The notes under the pieces are model-generated. The model was not told the DNA's origin. It made no database searches and worked only from the letters and a program-made list of their open reading frames with translations. This document shows, one piece after another, positions 44,420 through 54,618 of a stretch of DNA of 64,000 bases. How positions within the stretch are numbered: position 1 is the stretch's first letter; each line of letters begins with the position of its first letter. A program made the position numbers and the translations under genes. The DNA comes from Flavobacterium sp. MDT1-60 (GTDB lineage: Bacteria; Bacteroidota; Bacteroidia; Flavobacteriales; Flavobacteriaceae), in contig NZ_CP062159.1 of NCBI RefSeq assembly GCF_014844035.1, positions 5,456,001 through 5,520,000 of the forward strand, read 5' to 3'.

Positions 44420-45898
44420 CTATTTCCAGATATAAGTTCCAACAGCTCCAGCATCTAAAGAAGTTGTAACCCATTTATCATTGAATTTGATATTGAAGAT
44501 TTGGCTTGTTGTTCCGTCATTTTCAACAATTAAAACTTTTGATCCCGATGGTGTAATAAAAGCAACATTTTGAAGATCTCCACTCGAATTACTTCCAATT
44601 CTAACAGAACCCATCGGAACAAATTTTGAAGTATGTGCAATGATGTAATAAGCAACATTACGCTGAAAAGTTTCGCTTGTAGTTATTGTTAAAGCACCTT
44701 TACACATAGTACATCCACCTGTTGTGTGAGGTTCGAATGCGCCGTTGTTGGCCAAATTCCATTCTAATGCATTTTTGCTATAATTTCTCATCGAACCAAT
44801 AATTACATTTCGGACATGCCATTTTAAATCACCTCCAAATTCACCTGCTGAAGAAGTCCATTGCTCAGTGAAATACACATTTTTGCTTGGATAGGAATTA
44901 TAAACATTGGTTAGCGCGCTAATATCTCCTGCATAAAGGTGAAATGCAGATCCGTCTACAAAAGGATTGGCATCGACATCAGCCAAAATTGCTTTTGGAT
45001 AATTTGGATTATCACAGTTATGATCGTAAGCGATGATTTTTACCTTAAGATTTGCTGCTTTAAATGCCGGGCCCAAATTATTTTTAATAAAATTAGCTTG
45101 TTCTCCTGCAGACATGTACATACTTGGATTGTTTCCGTCATGCAAAGGTTCATTTTGAGGTGTTATTGCATCAATTGTAATTCCTTCAGCCTTCATTTGC
45201 TGAATGTATTTTACAAAATATTTTGCGTAAACATCATAATATTTTGTCTGTAATTTTCCTCCAATAAAACTGTCTTTGTCTTTCATCCAAATTGGCGCAG
45301 ACCATGGTGTTGCCATAATCAAAATCTTTGGATTGATTGCCAGAATTTCTTTTAAAAGCGCAATTACACCAGCTTTATCTTTATCTAAACTAAATTTTGC
45401 TAAATCTAAATCAGTATCTCCAGTGGGAAGATCATCATAGGTAAAAGGTGTCGCATTCAAATCTGAAGCACCAATACTAATTCTTAGATAACTTATACCA
45501 ATTGAATTTTCGCCTGAACCAAATAATTCCTGCAATAAGGCACTCTTTTTTGAAGCGTTTAATTGGTTAATCATGTCAGCGCTTCCGCCTGTTAAAGTGT
45601 AACCGAAACCATCAACAGTCTGATATTTTTGAGATTCACTTACTTCGATATTTGTATAAGTATTAGTGGCAGTTCCAAATCCTAAAGTTCCGGTCTGTTT
45701 TGCTAATAAAACACTTTGATCACCTTTAGTCAACCAAAAATCTACATCATTTGTTACTAAAACTGGCGGTACTACCGGAGGAATAACCGGTGGGGGTGGC
45801 TGGTCAGTCGCATCGTTTGATGAAGAGCACTTTACTTGTGCGAATATTGCTATCGCAAAAAATAATACTTTTATAGCGTTTTTAAAATTTAGTTTCAT
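44420..45898 (-). CDS. GH30 subfamily 3-like endo-beta-1,6-glucanase, paralogue 2 (lipoprotein)
   Basis: 492 residues. Lipobox AQVKC (Cys24) followed by a proline-rich linker (QPPPPVIPPVVPPVL) that lifts the enzyme off the membrane. YQTVDGFGYTLTGGSADMI and YLRISIGASDLNATPFTYDD match the 39190 gene. Glu250 (TPQNEP) and Glu345 (YFTEQW) are the catalytic pair; GGCTMCKGAL keeps the paired cysteines. The two copies are clearly related but diverged, which suggests specialised substrates or locations. Confidence 0.88.
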   Translation of the reverse strand: MKLNFKNAIKVLFFAIAIFAQVKCSSSNDATDQPPPPVIPPVVPPVLVTNDVDFWLTKGDQSVLLAKQTGTLGFGTATNTYTNIEVSESQKYQTVDGFGYTLTGGSADMINQLNASKKSALLQELFGSGENSIGISYLRISIGASDLNATPFTYDDLPTGDTDLDLAKFSLDKDKAGVIALLKEILAINPKILIMATPWSAPIWMKDKDSFIGGKLQTKYYDVYAKYFVKYIQQMKAEGITIDAITPQNEPLHDGNNPSMYMSAGEQANFIKNNLGPAFKAANLKVKIIAYDHNCDNPNYPKAILADVDANPFVDGSAFHLYAGDISALTNVYNSYPSKNVYFTEQWTSSAGEFGGDLKWHVRNVIIGSMRNYSKNALEWNLANNGAFEPHTTGGCTMCKGALTITTSETFQRNVAYYIIAHTSKFVPMGSVRIGSNSSGDLQNVAFITPSGSKVLIVENDGTTSQIFNIKFNDKWVTTSLDAGAVGTYIWK

Positions 45899-45925
45899 TT
45901 TTTTAGTTTTTAGTTAGTAGTGCCA

Positions 45926-47389
45926 TTAGTATACAATGGTTTGTATAGCATGTGGCGGAATAGTTATAGTGGTTTTTATAGTATTATTTATTAAACTATA
46001 AACAACATTTTTATTGGATAGGTTCATAACGATAGTGGCAATTTTTCCGTCAGGATTTTTAAACGACGTACTTAAAAGAGTTTGATCACTAATTGTTTGA
46101 TTTATTCTTTTAGCATTTGGCTGAATAAATTTTGAGAGATGTCCAATATAGTAGTACATTGGAGTAAAGATCAATTCGTCTTTTGATGTATCCGCATGAA
46201 TTGGGGCGAAACAAAAATTTCCGACATGATTAGGTCCTCCATTTTGGTCTAAAAGAATATTCCAATCTGTCCAGCCAACAGTTCCATTATTAAAATCATT
46301 AATCATGTTCAGGCCATAACGCTCTGCATTTCCCCAAAATTGAAATTTTGTGGCGTCAAATTTTTCAACGCAGCCTTCTGTGAAAAGTAAGTTTTTGTCT
46401 GAAAAAGCTTTGTGTACATTAGCTACAGATTGAAATTGTGGAGGTCCGCCTCTCCAGGTTTCATACCAGTGGAATCCAATTCCCCAAGCGTATTTTGAAA
46501 CTTCAGGATCTGAAAAAACAAGATTCGCTCTGGTTTCTAGCTGATCACCACGATTATGATCCCAAATAATAATATTTTTAGAACCTAATCCTTCTTTTTC
46601 TAAAGTTGGTCCGAGGAAATTTTTCAGAAAATCTCGTTCGGCTTCTGGCGTGTAAATACAAGATTCCCATCTTTGCCTTGCCATTGGTTCATTCTGAATG
46701 GTTAATCCCCAAACTGGAATACCTTCTTTTTCATATTCTTTAATAAATTTAGCATAATAATTTGCCCATGACTGTGCAAACTCAGGCAATAGAACGCCGC
46801 CGTGCAAAATATCATTATTGTCTTTCATGAAAGCTGGGGGACTCCACGGACTAACAAATAAGGTTAATTTTCCGCCGGCCGTTTCAATTGCTTGTTTGAG
46901 TAATGGAATTCGATATTTTCTATCGTGATCAATATTGAAGGTTTTTAATTCTTGGTCACCTTCCGAAACATAAGTATAACTTTCACTGCTAAAATCGCAG
47001 CTATGAATATTGGTTCTGGCTAATGAGTAACCAATTCCTTTGTCTTTATCGTAATAGGCAGTCAGGAATTCCTGTTGTTTTTTAGGAGAGAGTTTGGCGA
47101 AAACTTCAGCACTTGCATCTGTAATGGCACCACCAATTCCTAAAAAAGTCTGATCTGTTTTTGCAGCATCTATAACAATAGACACTGTTGAATTTGTTTG
47201 TTGTGTAGTTGAAATTAAATTATTAGATAATGATAATCTCAAATTAGTGTTTTCGGCAGTAGTATATACCTGAACTTTTTTGTTTGATTTAGATGCAGAA
47301 ACAGTAGTGTTATCCACAACCTTTGATGAAGAACAACTTAATTGCAGAACTAGTATTGGAGCTATTAAAATGCTATTTATGGCTTTCAT
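45926..47389 (-). CDS. GH30 subfamily 1-like beta-glucosidase/glucanase (lipoprotein)
   Basis: 487 residues. Lipobox LQLSC (Cys19). TFLGIGGAITDASAEVFAKLSPKKQQEFLTAYYDKDKGIGYSLARTNIHSCDFSSESYTY is the subfamily 1 (glucosylceramidase-type) opening. Acid/base Glu234 (TIQNEP) and nucleophile Glu338 (LFTEGC). Bacterial subfamily 1 enzymes release glucose from beta-linked, including beta-1,6, substrates. Sister of the gene at 47484. Confidence 0.88.
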   Translation of the reverse strand: MKAINSILIAPILVLQLSCSSSKVVDNTTVSASKSNKKVQVYTTAENTNLRLSLSNNLISTTQQTNSTVSIVIDAAKTDQTFLGIGGAITDASAEVFAKLSPKKQQEFLTAYYDKDKGIGYSLARTNIHSCDFSSESYTYVSEGDQELKTFNIDHDRKYRIPLLKQAIETAGGKLTLFVSPWSPPAFMKDNNDILHGGVLLPEFAQSWANYYAKFIKEYEKEGIPVWGLTIQNEPMARQRWESCIYTPEAERDFLKNFLGPTLEKEGLGSKNIIIWDHNRGDQLETRANLVFSDPEVSKYAWGIGFHWYETWRGGPPQFQSVANVHKAFSDKNLLFTEGCVEKFDATKFQFWGNAERYGLNMINDFNNGTVGWTDWNILLDQNGGPNHVGNFCFAPIHADTSKDELIFTPMYYYIGHLSKFIQPNAKRINQTISDQTLLSTSFKNPDGKIATIVMNLSNKNVVYSLINNTIKTTITIPPHAIQTIVY

Positions 47390-47483
47390 TGTTACTTTTC
47401 AAAAAAAGGATTTAATTTAAAATTCAAGTAATCGAGGGCTAAAATGGATGATTCAATTCAACCCTCTTACTCTTTATAAAATA

Positions 47484-48938
47484 TTAATATACAAGTGTCT
47501 GTATAGCATGCGCAGGAATTTTAACTACTGTTTTTTCAGCAGCTATGATTAGATTATAAGTAACCTCTTTATCGGTTTGGTTCATAACAATAGTTGCCAT
47601 AGTTCCATCAGTATTTAAAAATGAAGTACTTAATAAAGCACTTCTGCTTACTGCAGAACTTACTCTTACAGCATTCAGGCGAATGAATTTTGAAAAATGC
47701 CCTATATAATAATAAGAGGGCGTATAAATTAACTCTCCTGTTGTAGTGTCGGCATGAATTGGTGAAAAACAAAAATTTCCAACATGATTAGGACCACCAT
47801 TTTGATCTAAAAGAATATTCCAGTCTGTCCAGCCAGCTGTTCCATTATTAAAATCATTAATCATAGAAATACCGTATCTTTCGCCGTTACCCCAAAATTG
47901 ATATTTTTTGGCATCAAATTTTTCAACACAACCTTCAGTGAATAGTAAACCTTTATCAGGATAAGCCTCTTTTACTTTGGCAACATTATCAAACATTGAA
48001 GTGCCTCCTGACCAGTTTTCATACCAGTGAAATCCCATTCCCCAAACATATTTTGAGGCTTCAGGATCAGAGTAAATAACATTGGCTCTGTGATTCATTA
48101 AATCACGATTATGATCCCACGCAATGATTTTCACATCACCTAATTTTTCTTTTTTCAATGTAGGTCCAAGGAAATTTTTAATGAAATCTCTTTCTGCTTC
48201 TGCTGTATAAATACAAGATTCCCATGTTTGGACAGCCATTGGCTCGTTTTGAGTTGAAGTTCCCCAAATTGGAATTCCTTCTTTCTCATATGCTTTTATA
48301 AATTTGACATAAAAATTTGCCCAGGTCTGATAATATTCCGGCAATAATGTTCCGCCTTTCAATACATCTTTGTTGCTTTTCATGAAAGCATTTGGTGACC
48401 ATGGAGCAACATAAGTTAACAGCTTTCCTCCGGCAGTCTGAATCGCCTGTTTTATTAACGGAATGCGATATTGTCTATCGTGATCAATAGAAAACGTTTT
48501 TAAATCTTTGTCACCTTCTTCGATATAAGAATAGCTTCCACTGCTAAAATCAGAACTTTGTATCGTTGTTCTTAGCAAAGAATAGCCAATACCTTTATTT
48601 TTATCATAGTAGGCATTTAAGAATTCAGTTTGTTTTTCTTTTGAAAGTTTAGCAAAAATTTCAGCACTTGCGTCAGTAATAGCGCCACCAATTCCCATGA
48701 AAGTCTGGAATTTTTTTGATGGTTCTACAAAAACCGAAGCTTCGATTTCAAGAGGTTGCTTTGATGCTGAAAAGGTTAATTTATCTGTAGAAGTAATTCT
48801 TAAATTTGAATTTTCAGCAGTAGTATAAACCGTTATTTTTTTTCCATTGGTTGTAAACTCTTTTTTTGTTTTTGGTTGTTGGGCAAAAGCTGTCAACGAA
48901 AACAAAAAACATAGAATTTTAAAACTATTTTTTTTCAT
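47484..48938 (-). CDS. GH30 subfamily 1-like beta-glucosidase/glucanase (periplasmic)
   Basis: 484 residues. Cleavable signal peptide (MKKNSFKILCFLFSLTAFAQ) rather than a lipobox, so it is predicted to be periplasmic, unlike its paralogue at 45926. TFMGIGGAITDASAEIFAKL is shared; catalytic Glu232 (TQNEP) and Glu335 (LFTEGC). A good AAGGAAAGA ribosome-binding region precedes the start. It is the first enzyme gene after the terminator at 49021. Confidence 0.88.
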   Translation of the reverse strand: MKKNSFKILCFLFSLTAFAQQPKTKKEFTTNGKKITVYTTAENSNLRITSTDKLTFSASKQPLEIEASVFVEPSKKFQTFMGIGGAITDASAEIFAKLSKEKQTEFLNAYYDKNKGIGYSLLRTTIQSSDFSSGSYSYIEEGDKDLKTFSIDHDRQYRIPLIKQAIQTAGGKLLTYVAPWSPNAFMKSNKDVLKGGTLLPEYYQTWANFYVKFIKAYEKEGIPIWGTSTQNEPMAVQTWESCIYTAEAERDFIKNFLGPTLKKEKLGDVKIIAWDHNRDLMNHRANVIYSDPEASKYVWGMGFHWYENWSGGTSMFDNVAKVKEAYPDKGLLFTEGCVEKFDAKKYQFWGNGERYGISMINDFNNGTAGWTDWNILLDQNGGPNHVGNFCFSPIHADTTTGELIYTPSYYYIGHFSKFIRLNAVRVSSAVSRSALLSTSFLNTDGTMATIVMNQTDKEVTYNLIIAAEKTVVKIPAHAIQTLVY

Positions 48939-49020
48939 TCTTTCCTTATTATTAAATTCTAATTGAAGTTTTACAGAAATTGCTTTTCAAAAAACAATTT
49001 TCTATTGCTTAAGGATTTAA

Positions 49021-49058
49021 AAAATAGCCCATACTCATAATGATTATGGGCTATTTAC
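49021..49058 (-). terminator. Terminator within the glucan locus, after the surface lipoprotein gene
   Basis: On the minus strand AAATAGCCCATA, an 11-nt loop, TATGGGCTATTT, then more T (six T in all). It should reduce read-through from susCD into the GH genes. Confidence 0.8.
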
Positions 49059-49086
49059 AACCAAACTTAAACTTAACTTAAACTTA

Positions 49087-49965
49087 TTATTTTCCTCTAA
49101 ACTCGATTTTAGTAACCGTAATTCCGTCTTTAGTAAACGTATTACCACCACTTCTGATTAGAAGATAAACTTTACCTGATTGGGCAAACTTCACAACATT
49201 TGATACTGTTTTTGTTACGTCATTTTTAACACAACCAACCGTTGACAATTTTCCATTGAACTTATCTTTGGCACAACCGTCCCAAGTACTCATTCCCATG
49301 ACTTTGTTATCTTTGTATTCCACTCCGGAAACAGGAGCTGACGTACCTGCATAAACTTCAAACCAGGTTTCATCAGAACCACTAGGGCAAGAAACTAACA
49401 TATCAATAGTGTATTCCTTATCTTTAATTACATCAATAGCCTGATAAATTCCTTCCTGAGCCCATCCTCCAGGAGAATGAATTGTTGCACTCTTATTAGC
49501 AAATGACCAAAAAGCCGATCCATTTGCACTAAGATTTAATATACTCCATTTTGCCTGATCAGCTGGAGTTTCAAAAGATCCACCCTGAACTAAATTCCCT
49601 TTTAAAGGATCTGTTTTTGCTACAACAAGTTGTTGAGTAGCTTTGCCAGTCGCTCCTCCGGCTCCAATAGCTGTATGTGTTATTGTATAAGTTCCTGCAT
49701 CTGGTAATACTATAGTTTCATTCATTTTACCAGCATATTCACCGTCACCTGTATTCCATTTTGATAAAATAACACCTTTTGGTTGCGCTGTTAAAAGATA
49801 TGTATTTACAGCCCCGGTAACTGGAGTTACAGTAAATGAAGCATCAACATTAGTAGCGGTTAAGCCATTACCATTTCCAACTTCATCTTCGCAACTTGTT
49901 AGTGTACCTAATGCTAAAGCCAGCATTAGGAATACACTTTTTTTCAAATTTATATTTAGGTTCAT
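49087..49965 (-). CDS. Surface glycan-binding lipoprotein with PKD domain (SusE-position)
   Basis: 292 residues. Lipobox LTSC (Cys26) followed by EDEVGNGNG. Residues about 40-115 are a PKD-like domain (KWNTGDGEYAGKMNETIVLPDAGTYTITHTAIGAGGATGKATQQLVV). The C-terminal 165 residues look like a carbohydrate-binding jelly-roll (GGSFETPADQAKWSI... AIDVIKDKEYTIDMLVS). It follows susD in the place of SusE/F-type proteins and probably binds the glucan at the cell surface. Confidence 0.8.
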   Translation of the reverse strand: MNLNINLKKSVFLMLALALGTLTSCEDEVGNGNGLTATNVDASFTVTPVTGAVNTYLLTAQPKGVILSKWNTGDGEYAGKMNETIVLPDAGTYTITHTAIGAGGATGKATQQLVVAKTDPLKGNLVQGGSFETPADQAKWSILNLSANGSAFWSFANKSATIHSPGGWAQEGIYQAIDVIKDKEYTIDMLVSCPSGSDETWFEVYAGTSAPVSGVEYKDNKVMGMSTWDGCAKDKFNGKLSTVGCVKNDVTKTVSNVVKFAQSGKVYLLIRSGGNTFTKDGITVTKIEFRGK

Positions 49966-49982
49966 TTTTTTTTGGTTTTTGG

Positions 49983-51494
49983 TTATTCGTAATTAGGATT
50001 TTGTTTCAATTTAGTACCAGTCAATTCAACAAATGGAATTGGAAAAATCTCATCAGTACCAGCATTAAAACCTCTGTCAGCTAAAGCAGTTGCAGCATCA
50101 CCCCAACGTACTAAATCAAAGAATCTGTGACCTTCACCTGCAAGTTCCATTCTTCTTTCATTTTTAATAGCAGCCAATGTTACAGGAACAGGCGCTAGTC
50201 CAACTCTTGCTCTTACAGCATCTAATAATGCCTGAGCTCTTGCCCCTGAACCTAATGCTTCAGCTTCCATTAAGTACGTATCAGCAAGTCTGATGATATA
50301 CGAATTTTGTTTGTAGTTTAACTCCGCAGCACCACCGCCAGTACGAACATCAGATTTTCTTGGTAAAAATTTGTTTAGGAAATATCCTGTGTCCTGATAT
50401 CCTCCAATGTAATCTGCTTTTCCAGCTGCTTTTAATGCTTTTACATCTAAAATTGTAGCTGCAAATCTTGGATCATCTTTCATAGCATCATACAATTTTT
50501 GTGTAGGAATACTAAAACTCCATCCTGAAGGAAGGTCTGGTGCTGTAGAATTTGCAGGTCTTGAATAACCTCTTGGCCCTACCATTACGTTTAATGAATT
50601 TCCTTCGTCTCTACCAGATCCCCAGAATCCCCAATCAGAGTTACCAGCACTTGTGTGAGATACTTCAAGTAGTGATTCTGCATTGAATTTGTTAGATGTT
50701 ACCCATAAATCGCTAAAGCTTGCAAGCAATTTATTTCCGTATTGATTTGTAGCTCCAGGAGTTCCGTTTACCTGTGCCAAAATAGCCGCAGCTTCAGGTT
50801 TTTTTCCTTCAAATAAATATACTTTTCCTAATAATGCCTGAGCAGCACCTCTGGTCAAACGTCCTGATCCTGTTGCAGCATCAACACTTGGTGGTAAACC
50901 AGGAATTGCTTCTAACAAATCTTTTTCAATTTGAGCATAAACGGCTTCGGGAGTTGCCTGTTCTACATCTAAGATGCTAGCTGTTGTTAATGGTTCCAGA
51001 ATTAAAGGAACGTTTTTAAACAATCTTACTAAGTTAAAATAGTAAAGCCCTCTTAATGCTTTTGATTCTGCTGTGAATCTAACCTTTAATGCGTCTGACA
51101 TATCAACACCAGACATTTTTGATAACAAAACGTTAGCTCTGTATACACCTTGGTAATGATCATTCCAGAAACTTCCCGGGATAAGTAGTGAACTCAATGA
51201 GTGTGTAGAGAAATTCTGAATTCCGGTACCATCTGAAGCACCACCACCACCAGCATAAAAATCGTCAGAACCGGCATTAAGCATTGCTACTAAATTTTCA
51301 AATCCCCCGGTATTTTTTCTCAAAGGATCATAGACTCCAACAAGCGCGGCTGTTGCTTGTTGTTCATTAGAATAATAACTTGTTGAAAGGAAAGATCCTT
51401 TTGGTTCAATGGTCACAAAGTCTTCAGAGCAAGCACCTGCTAAAGCAGCGATTGCAACAGCAATGTATATATATTTAAATTTTATATTTTTCAT
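49983..51494 (-). CDS. SusD/RagB-family glycan-binding lipoprotein
   Basis: 503 residues. Lipobox AGAC (Cys22). SusD signatures: EPKGSFLSTSYYSNEQQATAALVGVYDPLR, RAEALRGLYYFNLVRLFKNVPLI (TPR region; ALRGLYYFNLVRLF), LTRGAAQALLGKVYLFEGKKPEAA and, near the end, NERRMELAGEGHRFFDLVRWGDA. It caps the SusC transporter and delivers oligosaccharides. The gene starts 13 bp after susC. Confidence 0.96.
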   Translation of the reverse strand: MKNIKFKYIYIAVAIAALAGACSEDFVTIEPKGSFLSTSYYSNEQQATAALVGVYDPLRKNTGGFENLVAMLNAGSDDFYAGGGGASDGTGIQNFSTHSLSSLLIPGSFWNDHYQGVYRANVLLSKMSGVDMSDALKVRFTAESKALRGLYYFNLVRLFKNVPLILEPLTTASILDVEQATPEAVYAQIEKDLLEAIPGLPPSVDAATGSGRLTRGAAQALLGKVYLFEGKKPEAAAILAQVNGTPGATNQYGNKLLASFSDLWVTSNKFNAESLLEVSHTSAGNSDWGFWGSGRDEGNSLNVMVGPRGYSRPANSTAPDLPSGWSFSIPTQKLYDAMKDDPRFAATILDVKALKAAGKADYIGGYQDTGYFLNKFLPRKSDVRTGGGAAELNYKQNSYIIRLADTYLMEAEALGSGARAQALLDAVRARVGLAPVPVTLAAIKNERRMELAGEGHRFFDLVRWGDAATALADRGFNAGTDEIFPIPFVELTGTKLKQNPNYE

Positions 51495-51507
51495 GATTCT
51501 TTATGTA

Positions 51508-54500
51508 TTAAAATTGTAAGTTAGCTCCAAGCATAAATGATTTTGCTTGTGGATAAATACCTCTGTCTATACCTAATACCTGGCCTCCAATTTCAGGATC
51601 GTATCCAGTATATTTAGTAAACGTTATTAAATTCTCACCTGTAACATAGAAGCGAATCTTATCTGCGCCGATTTTAGAAGACAAATTAAGAGGAAGTGTG
51701 TATCCAAATTGAACAATTTTCAAACGTACGTAATCTCCTTTTTCAAGATAGAAATCAGACATTTTACTAAAGTTTCCATTTCCGTCATTGTTGGCAAGTC
51801 TAGGATAATCGTTTGATGTTCCTTCACCTGTCCAACGTCCTAAAGCTTCTGTTTGATAATTAGCATTTAAGATATCTAATCTGCGTAATCCCTGAAAAAT
51901 TTTGTTTCCGGAAGCTCCTTGAGCAAATGCCATGAAATCGAAGTTTTTGTAATCTAAGTTTACCGTTAAACCGAAAGTTAATTTTGGTAAACTTGTTCCT
52001 AAGAATTGTTTGTCATCATCAGAAATAGAACCATCTCCATTATTATCAACCCAACGGAAATCTCCTGGTTTAGCACCTGGCTGAATTAATCCGCCAGCAG
52101 CATTTGTATAAGCAGCAATTTCGGCTTCGTTTTGAAAAATACCTGCTGTTTTATATCCAAAAAATTCATTGTATGAATGACCAACCTGAGTTCTTGTAAC
52201 AGGTCCCATAGATTGGAAAGAAGCGTCTCCAATTATAAACTGAGTGTCAGGTCCAACATATGTAACTTCATTTTTCAAAGTCGCAACGTTTCCGTTTACT
52301 CCTAAGTTAAACTCACCTAATCTTTTCTTGTAACCAAGTTCAAACTCAAGACCACTATTGTTCATATCAGCAACGTTAGCCCATGGTTGCTCTGCAACAC
52401 CTACATATCCAGGAATAACTACTGGTCTTAAGATACCTGTTGTTTTTTTCTTGTAATAGTCAAAAGTGAAGTTGAAATCATTAAATAATCTTGCATCTAT
52501 ACCAAATCCTACCTGAGAAGTTTCTTCCCATTTCAAATCAGGGTTATCAAGAGTTACATTAGCATAACCAGTTGTTATAGATCCGGTATTTCCAAAAGAA
52601 TAGTTATATCCACCAGATACTAAAGAGATATATCTGAAATCAGCTACCTGGTCATTACCCACAACTCCATAACCTCCACGGAATTTTAATGTATTAACTA
52701 CGTTATTTTCTTTCCAGAAATCTTCTTTAGAAGCTACCCATCCAAGAGAGAATGAAGGGAAAACCCCAAATTTATTATTTTCTCCAAAACGAGTTGATCC
52801 ATCACGACGAACTACTCCCATGAAAAGGTATTTCTCCTTATAATCATAGTTAAGACGGCTAAATAAAGACGTTACTTTATGCTGAATAAAATCATCTGTT
52901 GAACTGCTTCTGTCTGATTGTGGAATATCAAAATCAAATGATGCATCTTTATAACTAGTAATTGGCAAACCAAACATTGTAGCTCCAACTGCACCACCAA
53001 TATTTTCAACATACGTCCCTTGTCCTAATAAAATGCTTACATTATGATCACCAAATTTCTTTGCATAAGTAAGAACGTTTTCAATGTTCCATGCAAATGA
53101 TTTATTATTGTTTTGATAGTAGCTATTTTTTAGCGTATTTACGTTTGCGCTTAAGAAGTTTACTGGTGTAAATCCCTGGTCTCCCCAATAGGCCATTTTA
53201 CCACCAATTGTAGTTCTAAATTTTAAGCCATCTATAATGTTTGCCTCAAGATAAGCATTTCCAACAAAATCATCAGACCAATTGTATCTTCCTAATCTGG
53301 TTTGAACATATCCTAAAGGGTTTGTCATTTCCTGACCAACAACAGTAGAAATACCATAAGGATTTCCATTCTCGTCACGCATTACAGGATTTGTAGAATA
53401 TGGAGCTGCGTTAGCAACAGCCGGATCAGTAACTACTAAAGGTGTAGTTGGATCAAGGTTGATAGCTGAACTTAAAGGTCCACCAAATTCACTGTTTTTA
53501 TTACCTACATCTAAAGTTTTTTGTTTAGTGTATCCAAAAGTTTGCCCGAAAGTAAAATACTTAGATATTTTGTGCGTAGAGTTTAAACGAAAACTCTTTT
53601 TTGTGTAATTAGATATTTCGCTTGTTACGATACCTTGTTGATCCTGAATTCCAAAAGAGGCATAAAAAGTTGAAGATTCTCCTCCTCCACTAATGCTTAA
53701 TTCATGAGAATATCTGTAAGCCTGATCATTAAAGATCGCATCTTGCCAATTTGTACCATTTCCTAAAGCATTAGGATTTGCGTATCTAATTGCTCCGCCA
53801 TCTGCTAATGATTTTTCATTCATTATAGTAGCATATTGTGTAGCATTCAATAGATCAAGTTTTTTTGCCGCAGAAGAAACTCCGGAGAAACCAGTATAGT
53901 TTACTGATATTTTACCTGATTTTCCTTTTTTAGTAGTAACTAAGATTACCCCTGTTGCAGCACGTGTTCCATAAATTGCAGCAGAAGCAGCATCTTTAAG
54001 AACCTCAATAGATTCAATATCTGATTGATTTAAATAACCAATTCCTCCAGCATCAACAACGTTACCATCAACTACCCATAGAGGATTGTTTCCACCATCT
54101 CCAAAAGTAGTTATACCACGAATACGAATTGTAGAAGCCGCACCCGGTTGCCCTGAACTTGAAGCAATTGTAACACCTGCAACTCTACCTTGTAAAGCCT
54201 GCTCAACTCTTCCGTTTGGTACTTTTTCAAGATCAGCCGCTTTTACACTTGAGATAGCTCCGGTTACTACTGCTTTCTTTTGAGTACCGTATCCTACAAC
54301 CACAACTTCATTTAATGATTGTGATTCTGGTTTTAATTGAATTGTAATTTTTGTTCTTCCATTTACAGCCTCATTAACTGCAGCGTATCCAATAAAAGTA
54401 ACTACCAAAACACCGCTTGAAGGTACTTGAATTTGGAATTTTCCATCAAAATCTGATGCCGTTGATTTTGTTGTTCCTTTTAATACAACTGTTGCACCTG

Positions 54501-54618
54501 GAACTGGCATTCCACTTTCATCGTTTATCATCCCATTTACCGTGACATCCTGAGCCACAGCTATAACCGAGAATAACAAAGACGAAACACAAAAAATAAG
54601 TAATTTTGTTAATTTCAT
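51508..54618 (-). CDS. SusC/RagA-family TonB-dependent transporter
   Basis: 1,036 residues. Signal peptide, then a carboxypeptidase-like regulatory domain (VNGMINDESGMPVPGATVVLKGTTKSTASDFDGKFQI, about 25-100), the TonB-box/plug entry LNEVVVVGYGTQKKAVVTGAISSV, plug and beta-barrel ending in SFMLGANLQF. It imports glucan oligosaccharides using the TonB system. First gene of an 11-gene minus-strand locus; transcription probably begins in the spacer that carries the direct repeats. Confidence 0.97.
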   Translation of the reverse strand: MKLTKLLIFCVSSLLFSVIAVAQDVTVNGMINDESGMPVPGATVVLKGTTKSTASDFDGKFQIQVPSSGVLVVTFIGYAAVNEAVNGRTKITIQLKPESQSLNEVVVVGYGTQKKAVVTGAISSVKAADLEKVPNGRVEQALQGRVAGVTIASSSGQPGAASTIRIRGITTFGDGGNNPLWVVDGNVVDAGGIGYLNQSDIESIEVLKDAASAAIYGTRAATGVILVTTKKGKSGKISVNYTGFSGVSSAAKKLDLLNATQYATIMNEKSLADGGAIRYANPNALGNGTNWQDAIFNDQAYRYSHELSISGGGESSTFYASFGIQDQQGIVTSEISNYTKKSFRLNSTHKISKYFTFGQTFGYTKQKTLDVGNKNSEFGGPLSSAINLDPTTPLVVTDPAVANAAPYSTNPVMRDENGNPYGISTVVGQEMTNPLGYVQTRLGRYNWSDDFVGNAYLEANIIDGLKFRTTIGGKMAYWGDQGFTPVNFLSANVNTLKNSYYQNNNKSFAWNIENVLTYAKKFGDHNVSILLGQGTYVENIGGAVGATMFGLPITSYKDASFDFDIPQSDRSSSTDDFIQHKVTSLFSRLNYDYKEKYLFMGVVRRDGSTRFGENNKFGVFPSFSLGWVASKEDFWKENNVVNTLKFRGGYGVVGNDQVADFRYISLVSGGYNYSFGNTGSITTGYANVTLDNPDLKWEETSQVGFGIDARLFNDFNFTFDYYKKKTTGILRPVVIPGYVGVAEQPWANVADMNNSGLEFELGYKKRLGEFNLGVNGNVATLKNEVTYVGPDTQFIIGDASFQSMGPVTRTQVGHSYNEFFGYKTAGIFQNEAEIAAYTNAAGGLIQPGAKPGDFRWVDNNGDGSISDDDKQFLGTSLPKLTFGLTVNLDYKNFDFMAFAQGASGNKIFQGLRRLDILNANYQTEALGRWTGEGTSNDYPRLANNDGNGNFSKMSDFYLEKGDYVRLKIVQFGYTLPLNLSSKIGADKIRFYVTGENLITFTKYTGYDPEIGGQVLGIDRGIYPQAKSFMLGANLQF

